DNA of 19,515 nt from Jimgerdemannia flammicorona (taxonomy: Eukaryota; Mucoromycota; Endogonomycetes; Endogonales; Endogonaceae): positions 1 through 19,515 of the forward strand of contig RBNI01002149.1 of the NCBI GenBank assembly GCA_003990745.1, in the 5' to 3' direction. How positions within the stretch are numbered: the stretch's first letter is position 1; each line of letters begins with the position of its first letter. Shown in pieces: positions 1 through 9,375 of this stretch. The notes under the pieces are model-generated. The model was not told the DNA's origin. It worked only from the letters and a program-made list of their open reading frames with translations, and ran no database searches. Made by a program: the position numbers and the translations under genes.

Positions 1-65
1 AAGACTGATTTAGTACTGCCAGAAATATATATATGTATATTAACCGAACCTCTTCCTTTATTTAG

Positions 66-875
66 GATTCCAAGCGTGCCGTCATCGTCGTCTACGACAT
101 AATGGGCTTCCAGTAAGTCATGGCGTTGTTGATTACATCTTGGTCAATTACTCTCTTTGTTCCACTCCCTTTTTGTTATTATCCATATTTATTATTTATT
201 ATCATGTATTCAGCCAAAACACCAAGCAGTTCGCCGATATTCTGGCCAACACGCATGGATTCAGGGTTGTCATGCCCGATTTCTTTCGTGGCAACCCGTG
301 CACCCCTGAGAAGATGGCTCTCGGAAGGGACAAATTGATGGAGTGGATAGGCACAGTCGGAAACTGGGATGTGGTAAGTGGTCATTCGGAGCGATGAAGA
401 AGGCGTCACAATTCAATGCATTACTGATTAGTGTATATGGTGCATGCACGACATTTTCCAGATTTCTCCTGACCTCGCCAAGGTCAAACAATACCTCACC
501 TCCTCCGGGTTTCAATCCGTCGGCATTGTAGGCTTTTGCTGGGGCGCCAAAATCGCCATCACAGCCACCGGTAAAGACAGCTGGTATGCTGGCGCTGCGC
601 TGATCCATCCGTCTCAGCTGATCCTTGAAGATGCTCAAAAGGCCCAGGGACCTATCCTGCTTCTACCATCCAAGGATGAAGCCGACCTGTCAGAATTCTT
701 TGACATTATCAAGAGCAAACCTTTCGGCGCGCACTCGTACCACCATAGATTTGATGACATGCATCATGGTTGGGTAGCTGCGCGTGGTAACTTCACGGAC
801 CCATTGAACAAGCAGCGTGCCACGGAGGCCTTGCAGCTTTCGGCTGATTTTTTCCAACAGGTTTTAAAAGTTTAG
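66..875 (+). CDS. Dienelactone-hydrolase-family protein, 5' partial, three exons visible
   Basis: Alpha/beta hydrolase of the dienelactone hydrolase (carboxymethylenebutenolidase) family, probably a cytosolic hydrolase; the true substrate cannot be read from the sequence. Exons are 66-112, 214-373 and 462-875, with GT-AG introns 113-213 and 374-461 that keep the frame (…DIMGF-H-QNTKQFADILA… and …GNWDV-ISPDLAKVKQYL…). The nucleophile elbow GFCWGAK has its Cys at 537-539. A candidate acid is the Asp at 675-677 (PSKDEAD) and the catalytic His is the second of MHHGW at 765-767, so the Cys-Asp-His triad of the family is present. The TAG stop is at 873-875. The acceptor at 64-65 shows that more exons lie upstream; an exon may end near position 12, with GT at 13, but this is uncertain. 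The reading frame is undamaged and the gene looks functional. It is a normal host gene at the edge of the repeat-rich region. Confidence 0.9.
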
Positions 876-991
876 CTAGGACCCTATTCAGGATGTAAAG
901 GATAGTGCTGTATATCATGCCTAGGATCTTTACATATGTAACTGGCGTTTTACCTTTAATGTCAACCGTTGCTGGCCAAGCAAGATATCTA

Positions 992-997
992 AATAAA
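992..997 (+). terminator. Possible polyadenylation signal of the hydrolase gene
   Basis: An AATAAA hexamer lies about 115 bp after the hydrolase stop codon in a plausible 3' UTR. The motif matches the eukaryotic consensus, but fungal signals are loose, so this is inference from motif and position. Confidence 0.35.
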
Positions 998-1062
998 TGT
1001 TGACATAGTTTCTTTGCATTTATAAGAAAGTTTCATTTCTTTTACACTCGAAACTGTCTGAG

Positions 1063-1516
1063 TTTTTTTTTTTTTTTTTATTATTCTGCCAAACAAAACA
1101 GTCTTTTAAATTTGATAAGACAAATTTGAAAAATATTCAAATACTATCTTTATACACTATTTGAAGAAAATAAAAATAAATAAAATGAAATAAAATGAAA
1201 TAAAAATAATCTCAAATATACTTTATTTATTATTTATTTATAAAAATAGCTTAACAAATGAATCAATCTTACAAAAAGTTATTATTATTATTATGTATTA
1301 TATTTAGTATTCTCAAATAAATTAAATTGGGAATTTTTCAATTCAAATAAATTTTGAATTGAATCAAATTCAAATTAAATTGAGGGTCTGATTTGAACCC
1401 TATTTTTAGAAATATTACTACTCAAAATTGAAATAGTTAAGAAAGAATTAGAAAATTACTTATATATAAAACTATTTAATCTAACAAGTCTCTCTTTAAT
1501 TCACTAATTTTATTTA

Positions 1517-1549
<33 letters not shown>

Positions 1550-1900
1550 TTTATATATAAACTACTAAGCTCTCAACAAGCTTATCATTAAAAACTAATA
1601 TTCTCTATCACCTATTGACCAAATCTTTAATATGCTCAAAAATATCAAATACTTTACCAAACTTAACCTCATATTCAGTTATTACTAAATCTGAGAATAT
1701 ACGTATATCTCTAAGACTACTTTTATGACCTTTTTTAGACTCTAAGTTCCTTATTTTAGCATTTTGATCTGTAATATTTTATACTCCACAATGCTGGTTA
1801 TGTTGGATTGAAGTAATGATAGTAGTTTCAAGCTAATAAACCAGTTATTTATTTATCCTAATAATATAAGTTGTCATAATTTGAGCAAAGCTCATTAATC
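1063..1900. other. Extremely AT-rich island with homopolymer runs and (TAAAA)-type microsatellite
   Basis: Base composition drops abruptly after the hydrolase 3' UTR. The 120 bases from 1141 contain only about 13 percent G+C by my count. The island opens with a T17 run (1063-1079), includes TAAAA/TGAAA simple repeat at about 1170-1210, and contains an A26 run (1519-1544). On the minus strand 1611-1778 is a 56-codon open stretch with no ATG, bounded upstream by a TAA and downstream by TGA and TAG; its charged, Glu/Lys/Ile-rich translation looks like decayed coding sequence, not random AT. I do not recognise the parent protein. The composition is unlike everything else in the window, suggesting a foreign or decayed insertion. 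Confidence 0.6.
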
Positions 1901-2595
1901 TGTAATGGAGGCTATTGTTGGGACCAACTAATCACAATAGGATAGATACTGCTCCTGAAACAAAACCTGTTGTGATAAAGGCAACGAATACAAGGGTTGC
2001 ATTGTCATCACTTGTCGATTCTGCACCACTTGCATGCCTTTCCTGGAGGAGTCCTCCCAGCGCCGTGTGACGACAATCGCACGTGGAAAGCGTGACGATT
2101 ATATAAACCACATCACGTGACCAATCTCTGCCTGTTCCTCACGTTCGATCATGTAATCTTATTACAGCGTGACCCAGACACAATGCGACTGGCGGTGCGA
2201 TCGCGGGTGGTCGGTGAACATTGCAAGTTGGCATAAACGAAAGATTGAATCATGATCTTCTTATTCTGTCAAATGGGAACTTCACAAAACATGTTTCATC
2301 GATGGAGGTTGCAGAGCTACTGGCAAGCAAAAGCAATTATCGGATCATGGCGGATGGATAAACGGCGTATGTATGCTGGGAATGCGAGAATCAATATTGC
2401 CATTTACTCCAGTCTAACATTCCTTCCCTCCAGCGCGGTGGGCATCATTGCAGACATTCGAATTTCGACGCACATCCCATGAAGCCGCCGAGTAAAAGCA
2501 GCGGAACAGCCTGAAGACGACCTGAGGGGCGTGGTGCTTGAAGGGGGGTGGACGTGAAATAGATATACAGTGATTAAAAAAAAAAAAAAAATGCC
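1901..2595. other. Intergenic region, no gene recognised
   Basis: Composition returns to near balanced. There is a TATA-like box at about 2101 (TATATAAAC) followed by a CACGTG E-box-like palindrome at about 2113. A 76-codon ORF at 2252-2482 has no recognisable domain and is not supported. An A16 run at 2576-2591 ends the segment, exactly where similarity to another part of the window begins. I see no RNA gene and no intact mobile-element ends. Confidence 0.4.
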
Positions 2596-2830
2596 AACCT
2601 CTAAGCATGGCTGGAACCCGTTCCGCAGCCTGGCGTGATCTGGAGGTAGATGATCCGCTAACCCTCCTAATGCAAATACCGTATTTAAAATCTCGAAACG
2701 AACTGCTTCCTAACGTGCACATTACTCTACAATAATGATGTCTAAAAGTTCGACTTTGTTATACCCTTTGACTAACGAGGATCTGGCTCCGAACAATTCA
2801 AAACGTCGCCTATGGGTCTTCTATGCCTTT
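2596..2830 (+). repeat. Dispersed repeat fragment, inverted partner at about 13740-13995
   Basis: This stretch aligns, with indels, to the reverse complement of about 13740-13995. Shared landmarks include a GCAGCCTGGC block followed by TGACCTGGAGGTAGAT-like sequence, CGAAACGAACTG, and CTAAAAGTTCGAC. The copy here carries a 52-codon ORF from 2738 to 2896, but the partner is interrupted in that frame, so I do not call a gene. The fragment starts right after an A16 run. It joins directly to the first copy of the family 3' module, so the larger duplicated unit may once have included it. Confidence 0.6.
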
Positions 2831-2893
2831 CATCAAGCTGTTTTCTACCTGTGCAATATCCGTTTTGCCTGCGGTGACGCCTTTACGTCAAAA

Positions 2894-3316
2894 TAAACTA
2901 TGTCAACAAGCTTTAGATGTCACGGCCGTTACTATCAGACGTTCGCAAATTATTTCTAATTACCGCAAAAGCGAATTGCCTTTGGCAACGGATTCGTTGG
3001 TCTACGTCAACTTGACTTTGAAATGAATTACATCGAGATGAATACTTCGTTGTTGAATTTTCGCTTTATTCATGTCTTCGAACAAGGCCACGCTTCTTGG
3101 GTTTCATGGAAGTTAGCTTTGTAACCCAGAGACCTCGTTACACGGAGGCTAGTTGTTAATATGTAATTAGCTATAGAGTCCATTCTGTCATAATTACATA
3201 TCAATTATTGAACTTCCTCCAAACCGCGACGTCCGCCTTCGAAATCGACGACCGGGAGCTCCCACATTCGCACGGGTTTCCTCGCCGCCCGCAGCGAGTA
3301 TTTTGCAGTCCTGTTT
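2894..3316 (+). repeat. Family 3' module, copy 1
   Basis: This is one of four copies of a non-coding block recognisable by AATAAACTATGTCAACAAGC near 2892, then CTGGTCTACGTCAACTTGAC-like sequence, GTTCGAACAA-like sequence, an AACCCAGAGACCTCG-like block, and TCCATTCTGTCAT…CAATTATTGAA near 3178-3210. It ends with CGCCTTCGAAATCGACG and GCAGTCCTGTTT near 3307-3316. It is closest to copy 2 (9741-10338), with which it shares the last 150 bp. Each copy has different frame breaks, so it is not protein-coding. AATAAA at 2892 could be a polyadenylation signal. No gene body precedes this copy, only the 2596-2830 fragment. Confidence 0.75.
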
Positions 3317-4030
3317 GGTAGCGGCACGCAGGACAGTTCGTCACGGTGACGGACATTTATTACGGTTTTGTCATGCTCAAGTACTTGTGCATAGCGTCGT
3401 TCGACTACTGCCCAAGGTCGTGGTTGTCAACCTCCAGTACAGCGTGCAGGAACCAAGGCACGCGATGGAGGACTGTGTCGCCGATAACCTTAAGCCAGCA
3501 AAATTGTCAAGATACGCACAGGTGCCCATCCCTGCGCGCAAGGCATATTTGTCGGGTATTACCAGCCGGGGTTTTAATAAGGTCAAAAAAAAGAAAGACG
3601 CAGTCAAAGTTGTGGAAATCACGTCGAACTTAAGAAGGATAATGTCAAATAAAAGCTGGGCAGTCGATAACCTTGAGTGGGATGAGACAAGGAATGGCTT
3701 TCATATCACAAGAGATTTGTAGATTCGGACGTCAATTTTCCTTTAATTCACAGAACACACAGGAAAACCGTTTACGAAATAAAATATGTCAAAACGGTGT
3801 TATAAAGTGATAGCAGTAAAAAAACAAGATGGTGAATCTACACTCACCATCAACATCATCTCGCTGAATTACCGGTGTCTTAATATCGCGCAACATTGAA
3901 TTTTCGTAAGCACTAGTCGCACACATCAGCGCGCGCCGCCATAACAACTCGTGCACATCCTTCGTGCTTTCACTTGATACGTTTGTTACCACTTGTGGAT
4001 AAATGTAGCCTCCCTCCCTTATCTCTTGCA
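3317..4030. other. Segment present in unit 1 but absent from unit 2
   Basis: Similarity between unit 1 and unit 2 stops at GCAGTCCTGTTT (3316 here, 10336 in unit 2) and resumes within about 30 bp in unit 2 but only near 4040 here. The roughly 0.7 kb between is therefore an insertion in unit 1 or a deletion in unit 2. It holds one modest ORF (3465-3722), listed separately. I see no clear terminal repeats or target-site duplication. Confidence 0.5.
3465..3722 (+). CDS. Small hypothetical ORF, 85 aa, unsupported by homology
   Basis: An 85-codon frame opens at ATG 3465 and ends at TAG 3720-3722; the same frame is open without ATG back to about 3303. The product is basic in the middle (a KVKKKKD stretch) and ends …WDETRNGFHITRDL. 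I recognise no domain, signal peptide or membrane segment. It lies wholly inside the segment that distinguishes unit 1 from unit 2, so it may be part of inserted DNA, a decayed gene end, or chance. No TATA box is obvious upstream. Confidence 0.2.
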   Translation: MEDCVADNLKPAKLSRYAQVPIPARKAYLSGITSRGFNKVKKKKDAVKVVEITSNLRRIMSNKSWAVDNLEWDETRNGFHITRDL

Positions 4031-4034
4031 TTTC

Positions 4035-4116
4035 ATTTATTTTTGTATAGCTTTCGACAGTAACTCGAATGGTCATCATCACCATTTTTGTTATTGTGGT
4101 CTTATATTTCAAAATG

Positions 4117-4147
<31 letters not shown>

Positions 4148-4225
4148 TGCAAAATTCCACAACATATGGGTTTGAAACGTCGCGCATTTTGTATAAAACG
4201 AAGCGACGTGTGAAGGCCAATGGTT
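4035..4225 (+). repeat. Upstream repeat of member A, paired with 10345-10500 upstream of member B
   Basis: Shared with B's upstream region in the same order: CGACAGTAAC, an A run (A27 at 4117-4143 here, A14 at 10393-10406 there), TCCACAAC(A/C)TAT, a TTGAAAC…GC(A)CATTTTGTA block, and GAAGCGA(C/T)GTGTG. This shows that the duplication unit included several hundred bases of 5' flank. The homopolymer at the same site has changed length between copies. Confidence 0.7.
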
Positions 4226-4319
4226 TACTATCTATTCGCCCGCCGTCATCCTTCGCCCGTTGGGTAGAAGGGATGCGCAGGAATCATCTTCCCGCGTGGT
4301 GTTTTCTATAATATGCTAG

Positions 4320-5673
4320 ATGTATCTAACTCTCTTTAATGGTGACGCTCTCCAAGCCCAACTATAGTCGCCATGCTATCGACGCAACTCAAATCCGTCA
4401 TGGCCAATCCGACACCGAGTTAGATCGCAGCATTCTGGATGGTGAAATTTATGACATCCTCGATTACAGCGCATGAACACTGTCGAAGAGGACCTCAACA
4501 CGTTCTTTGACTTCGACAATTTCAACAAAGATAAAATTGACTATCGATTACCCGCCAAGCGATTCGGTGAGGAATTCAACCAATACCACTACGAAAACCT
4601 TCACATGGACATCGACAAAGATGGACTCGACTTCCGGTTTGAAATACCCGGCAACGGCATCGCTGAACTTCTCTAAGTTATTAACATCGGCTCTGATCCC
4701 AACATCGACTACTCACCAAGCACACTCGGCGAGGAATCCAACCAATGCCACTGAAGATCCCAATTTTATCCCATTATTCAGCGAAGGCTTTCATATGGAC
4801 GTGGACAAATATAAACTCGACTTCTGTTTCGACATACCATCGCTGAATCTCTCCAAGTTAATCTCGACTCCGATTTCAGCATCAGCTTCTCACTAAGCAC
4901 GCTCGGTAAGGAATCCAATCAATACCACCACAGAGATCTTAATTTTATCCAATTGTTCAGCACATGGACATTGAAAAAGACAATCTCGACCATACGCAAT
5001 GACAGTGCCGTTCTCAATGAAATTTCTATGGAGGGATTCAATCAACACAATCACGAAGATCCCAATTTCAGCAGCACAACCGTGGAGAATGACCTCAACT
5101 CCAGTATATTTGGTGAAGACCTTCTTGTTGCTATGCCTTGGATGATCTGCGAAGTTACGCAATGTCAATCACCAAATATCGCAACCGGAAGTGCTCTCTC
5201 GGTACTTTCTCCTAAAATTGATGCGACATAGATTTCGACTATGCCATCCATCGCAACGCCGCCTAAATACATTCAATGTCCGGATTTCCGCGTAGGAAGA
5301 AGCGCTGTCCTAGCTATGTCTCCTTGAAGAAAGTGGAAAGAGTTGGGCCGGGCAGGCATGCGGTTGGTACAAGATGGAAAGCCAAAGGATGTTTTGGAGC
5401 GTCCCGTGTACTCGTTGCAAAAAACATGGCAGGGCTTGTCTCGGTGACAATACCTATCCTGCTGTCATCGACGGTTTGCGCAATAAACTGTCCGACTCGG
5501 ATAAGAAGATCACATTGAAGGCTCTTGAACAGCTTTATTGCATGTCAGTGACGGAATACGTATGGGGTCTACCGCTATCTGCAATATAAAGACGTAGTTC
5601 AATCACCAAACCACTGGTGATGTCAAGCATCAATATGTCTCGATGATCTTGTCTATTTCGTCATACTTGTCAG
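4320..5673 (+). pseudogene. Member A of the Zn2Cys6 repeat family, degenerate
   Basis: Collinear with member C (14870-16735). ATG 4320 corresponds to C's start (MYLTLFNGDALQAQL here, MCPALFNGEDAIQAQL in C), but TAG at 4365-4367 ends the frame after 15 codons. Further stops and frame changes follow, for example the stop after …GNGIAELL at about 4676 and the one after …CSPKIDAT-like sequence near 5229. Remnants of the acidic DPNF…F/LSE…MDIDKD…LDF repeats run from 4473 to about 4980, then the EGFNQH…AMPWM block to about 5150. The Cys-rich module (5275-5450) is spread over two frames and has lost several cysteines. Similarity fades at about 5673; the C-terminal repeats are missing and unrelated DNA follows. 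This is almost certainly non-functional. Confidence 0.85.
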
Positions 5674-5855
5674 TATTAAGTTGGATAATAATTATCTTAT
5701 CTCATATCTTCTAATCATAAGCACAGTAATTATAGCTTACGAGTGTGGCTACAAGTAATTAATTATTATGACCGTTTTGACGAAGTGTCACATGATGAAA
5801 TGTTTATCGCTATCTCGGCTATTACTAACCCTTCTTTCACTCTTTCACTTTTACC
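5674..5855. other. AT-rich junction and putative promoter of the hairpin-protein gene
   Basis: This begins where similarity to the Zn2Cys6 family ends. It is AT-rich, then carries a pyrimidine-rich stretch (CTTCTTTCACTCTTTCACTTTTACC) just before ATG 5856, typical of fungal core promoters and 5' UTRs. No clear TATA box was seen. Confidence 0.35.
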
Positions 5856-6836
5856 ATGAAACTCTCGACTAACGCGGACCCAGGAGTTGATATCGCAAGA
5901 ATCAGGGTGGCCCGCACCGCCTTCTACAATGGCTGTAGCGAACTCAACTCGTTTTACAACAATGCCCATATCGAACACGGCCCTGCTTTGTCCCGTCTCT
6001 CTCCTTTGCTATCGGAAACGGACACGGTTGCCACTCGCTGCGCATGCTACGCCAAAAGTGTTATCGAAAATTTGACACCGTTCCAGCCGGGGGATCCTAT
6101 CCATAGAAGCCTTCATGTTCTCGATGACCTCATCACACAAGGACGTCGGTTGGAGGATGAACTGAAAGCCAAGTGGTCGAACGACCACTTCAAGTCCTTC
6201 TTTGCCGAGCTCAATGCTATCAAGACTGATTTCCATCACAAAGCGAGCGAGCTCAAGAACGACATCGAGGCGAAGAATCACCACAGGCAAGCCAACAAGG
6301 ATCAGTCTATCGTTGCCGGCACCTTCGCCGGCGTCGCGGCTGCTTCCCTCATCGCCGCTCCCTTCACCTTTGGCCTGTCTATGGTTGTATTCGGCGTCAG
6401 CTCCGCCGTCTCCATCGGAACCGGGATCGGTGCAGGTGTCAACGGGTTCCAGGCTGAGTGTATCGATATCCAAAACGTGGACTACGACGGTGCAACCCAA
6501 ATCGTTGGCAATATCACGAGCAGTCTGCAAACCCTGACCGACGAGCTCGTCCTCTTTAGCGACTACTGGCTCGGCTTGGTGGAACTCATCGACACGTTTC
6601 TTCGCGATCTTAAGCAAACAGCCTCCAGTCCCAGCGAGTCCGCCACCCGCGCCTTGCGCCGCTTACATGAACACTTGAACAAACATCCGGTTGCCGACGG
6701 GAATACGGTCATGGATATACTCGAAGATGAAACATATGAGGGGTATGCGAAAAGGTTGTGGTTGCCAGCCATGGCCACCGTGGTTCACGTTAGGAAAATT
6801 TATTCAAGCATTGAAAACGACGTTGCTAAGGTCTAG
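5856..6836 (+). CDS. Alpha-helical protein with central hydrophobic hairpin (pore-forming or ApoL-like candidate)
   Basis: Single-exon ORF of 326 aa with ATG in a good context (TTTACCATGA) and TAG at 6834-6836. Residues 1-150 and 200-326 are predicted helical and rich in charged residues with heptad-like spacing (for example about 85-140). Residues 151-198 form one long Gly/Ala/Val/Ile/Ser-rich hydrophobic stretch, beginning SIVAGTFAGVAAASLIAAPF, with a Pro-Phe turn near 169-170, like two membrane helices in hairpin. There is no N-terminal signal peptide. Long helical bundles with a buried hydrophobic hairpin are known in ClyA/XaxA-type pore formers and in apolipoprotein L proteins; membership in either is my inference from architecture, not recognised sequence. 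Codon use is GC-richer than the flanks and the frame is undamaged, so it is probably under selection. It sits inside DNA that interrupts the Zn2Cys6 array, suggesting insertion or relocation. An alternative is a plain membrane-associated protein. Confidence 0.8.
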   Translation: MKLSTNADPGVDIARIRVARTAFYNGCSELNSFYNNAHIEHGPALSRLSPLLSETDTVATRCACYAKSVIENLTPFQPGDPIHRSLHVLDDLITQGRRLEDELKAKWSNDHFKSFFAELNAIKTDFHHKASELKNDIEAKNHHRQANKDQSIVAGTFAGVAAASLIAAPFTFGLSMVVFGVSSAVSIGTGIGAGVNGFQAECIDIQNVDYDGATQIVGNITSSLQTLTDELVLFSDYWLGLVELIDTFLRDLKQTASSPSESATRALRRLHEHLNKHPVADGNTVMDILEDETYEGYAKRLWLPAMATVVHVRKIYSSIENDVAKV

Positions 6837-6905
6837 GATTTATCCCCTTGAAAGAAATTATTCATTTTTTTTGAGTGTCGTGTGTGTAGTTTTCTTTTCT
6901 TTTCT

Positions 6906-6908
<3 letters not shown>

Positions 6909-6946
<38 letters not shown>
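6909..6946 (+). repeat. T38 homopolymer
   Basis: An uninterrupted run of 38 T, the longest in the window, starts 72 bp after the stop codon of the 326-aa gene. It is preceded by TTTTCTTTTCTCTC, so it could have grown by slippage from a pyrimidine tract. A retroposed poly(A) tail in antisense is an alternative. Confidence 0.9.
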
Positions 6947-6950
<4 letters not shown>

Positions 6951-7450
6951 CTTTGACGGCGATGTGCAAGATGTTGATAAATATTTTCCAATAAATAGTA
7001 TGTTCCAAAGCAATGACGCATGAAGAGCGATTTGTGCGAATTCCTTAAATGACGCACCGGTCATGTGCAGGGTGGGAGAGCATGTTAGAGGCGGGAGAGT
7101 ATGTTTGTTGGAGCCGAGAGTATTGTTAGATGCTGGCTTGGCTGGCGTCTATCACTTCTCAGTTACGCCGGGCATGGAAGTCGAGGTTATGGTATTGGCC
7201 ATTCGCTGACCGGAAAAGTACGCATGCCGCAGCAGCGTTCATCGAGACGGGGTGGGGTAATTACATCGGATCACTGGGTTCCAAGTGCAGTGCGCGTACC
7301 GCGGCCTCGATGAAACCCGCGGTCCAGTTTTGGGCTAGGATGATCCAATGAGGGCGCTCACCATGTGATCGTAAACAAGTCTGGGATCTTGTAATCAGCC
7401 CAAAGGCCTGGGTTGCCAGGGTGGGTATAGACTAATGAGCTGACACAAAT
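6947..7450. other. No recognised gene
   Basis: Balanced composition. Two overlapping + strand ORFs of 70 and 73 codons (7101-7313 and 7130-7351) have no domain I recognise. The second reads Trp/Ala-rich (…AFIETGWGNYIGSLGSK…) and could be an exon fragment of a decayed gene, but nothing confirms it. A short near-repeat, GGGAGAG(C/T)ATGTT, occurs twice at about 7074-7102. Confidence 0.4.
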
Positions 7451-8355
7451 TCATAAATCGCAGGTGTTTGTGGCGCACACGAGATACTTGAGAAGCTCGA
7501 AGGTGTTGCCTGAACTGTGATCAAAATTTGCTTAGTAGTAGTAATAAATACGACCACGTTCCTCCTTGTACTTGGACTTTGGCGGAGTGTTGCTACGGCT
7601 GCAGATCATGGGATTTGTCGAATTCTGGTTTAGAACCACAATTTTGTCGAATTTCGGCTTGGAATTACAATAATTTAACAGGAAATCTGTATCGGACAGA
7701 AATGGTGAGGTTCTACATGATCAGCTTTTTTTTTTTTTTTTTTTGCTTAAGCGAAAAAGTAGATGCTTTGAATTCAAAAACATAGAAGATGGAGATTCAT
7801 CATGGCAAACAATACTGGAGAGCGATCAAATGCGAGATTCACCATGTTTCTTTTTCTTTTCTCTTCTTTTTTTGCTTTGTATTAATCACTGAAATTCAAC
7901 TATCTAATGCATTCATTTATTTGTCGATAGCGCATGTCGAGACATAAAGTCGCAGGTGTTTATGGCGCACACGAGATACTTGAGAAGTTTGCACTTGGAC
8001 TTTGAGCGCCAGGAGGAGTGTTGCTACGAGTGCGCTGGTTGGGATTTGCCGATCGAATTTCGGCTTAGAACTACTTTTTTTTTTTTTTTTTTCCGAAATT
8101 CGGCTTGGAACCACAATTTAACAAGAAATCTTGTAGCGGACAGAAATAAAGGATCTGAAGACAGTCTAGGATCGGTTTTTCTGTTTAAGCGAAAAAATGG
8201 ATACTTTGAATGCACAACATATGAAGATCGAGATCAGCTGGTCAAACAATACTCCTGGAGAGCGATGCAGCGCGCAAACGCAAGATTGATTGTATTAATC
8301 ACGAAAATTTATCTATTTAATGCATTCATTTATTTGTTGATAGCGCATGAAGAGA
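7451..8355 (+). repeat. Tandem duplication, two diverged units of about 490 and 410 bp
   Basis: Unit 1 runs from about 7451 to 7942 and unit 2 from about 7943 to 8355. Both begin CATAAA(G)TCGCAGGTGTTT(G/A)TGGCGCACACGAGATACTTGAGAAG in pieces. They share a CTTGGACTTTG…GGAGTGTTGCTACG block, CGAATTTCGGCTT, a CGGACAGAAAT block and TTTAAGCGAAAAA, and both end near AATGCATTCATTTATTTGT(C/T)GATAGCGCATG. Coding is unlikely because the frames differ. Unit 1 carries T19 at 7726-7744 and unit 2 carries T18 at 8075-8092, at non-equivalent sites, so each run arose after duplication. Confidence 0.75.
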
Positions 8356-8529
8356 TTAATGACGACTGGATTTTAACTTCACGTATGAAATTGAACAAAT
8401 CCGCCGTATTCAAAGAATGGTACATTAAGGAGCAAACCGCGGTACGACCTTTTGGTGAACGTAAGTAAGTTGCTCGAATACATAGGTGAGTTGCAAGGGT
8501 GTACGTTTGCTCCAGGCAGTTCCGATGAA

Positions 8530-9310
8530 TGCAAGACTCACCCGTACTGAAATAACCTAATGGAACCGTGATGATGGGGCAGCCAGCGATGGCTGCGGGT
8601 ACGGTGGAGTAGCCGCTGGCGGGGAGTACAAGGGTATTTTCGTAAGGCGTAGTCGATCCCATGAGTTCGGCCTATATTGTAGTCGGCGGCTAAGGCAGCC
8701 TTGTAGACCGGATCGTTGAGATTTGTCGTGTTCTGAGAGCCGATGAAGAGATCTTGGCAACACTCTTCCGGTGGAGGCGTTGCTGAGTTGAATTAATAAT
8801 TTCGGCGAGATTCTTTATAGACGAAGAAACAAGACCATGGATGTACTTGTTGATCCTTTATTCCAAAACTACGATTTCGTTATTCGAGGCGACGATTTCT
8901 CGAAAATCATGACAAGGAAAGTTATATATATATATATTTCCGAAACCGATACACGCATCCCGTAGGTAAGCAGAACTCACAATGCGGAGGGCAAGTTTGC
9001 AAGATCCTGAATATGTGCCCCAGACTTCGCAATGAGTTTAATGGCTTTCTCAATTGCAACGACGACGGCGGAACCAGTGTTATTTGGATTAAAGGCGGAA
9101 CGCCAATGCAGTATCCCTTGAATACATGCTTCTTCAAAATTTGTATAGTGGAAATGAAATTCCCGCCCCTCGGGCGAGCATAGCGGGGCCGGGATCAGGT
9201 CCAGCGATGACGGAAAGGACAATTGCAGCATCTAAGGTATTACGCGTCATGGGTCTAACGGAATCTTGAGTGCGAGATATTGGAATGATTCCTAGAGAAG
9301 CGCATATATA
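8530..9310 (-). pseudogene. Amidase (amidase-signature family) pseudogene, 3' half
   Basis: Read on the minus strand, the remnant starts with GIIPISRTQDSVRPMTRN and DAAIVLSVIAGPDP (about 9300-9195). It continues with a KKHVFKGYCIGVPP block in another frame, NNTGSAVVVAIEKAIKLIAK (about 9090-9030) and SGAHIQDLANLPSA. It ends with DPVYKAALAADYN, GID, and PAAIAGCPIITVPLGYFSTG (about 8600-8540). These blocks follow the order of fungal amidases of the amidase-signature family, which hydrolyse amides with a Ser-cisSer-Lys triad; that triad lies upstream and is absent here. Intron borders survive: a CTAG acceptor near 9299, a GTGAGT donor near 8978 and a GTGAGT donor near 8538. At least three frameshifts (near 9130, 8790 and 8660) break it. 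It is non-functional and interrupted by unrelated sequence at its 5' side. Confidence 0.8.
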
Positions 9311-9375
9311 CAAGGTAATATCTTTCATTCTCTTTTAAGATATGCTGTAAAAACGAACTGACGACTTTAAATTAG

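Noticed and set aside
1901..2250. Possible LTR (TGTTGGGACC start near 1916, TATA box near 2101)
   Set aside because: No second copy in the window, no CA-ended terminus or target-site duplication, and no gag or pol sequence nearby.
6009..6617. 202-codon minus-strand ORF opposite the 326-aa gene
   Set aside because: Antisense shadow of a GC-rich coding frame; no promoter or recognisable domain, while the plus-strand frame explains the sequence.
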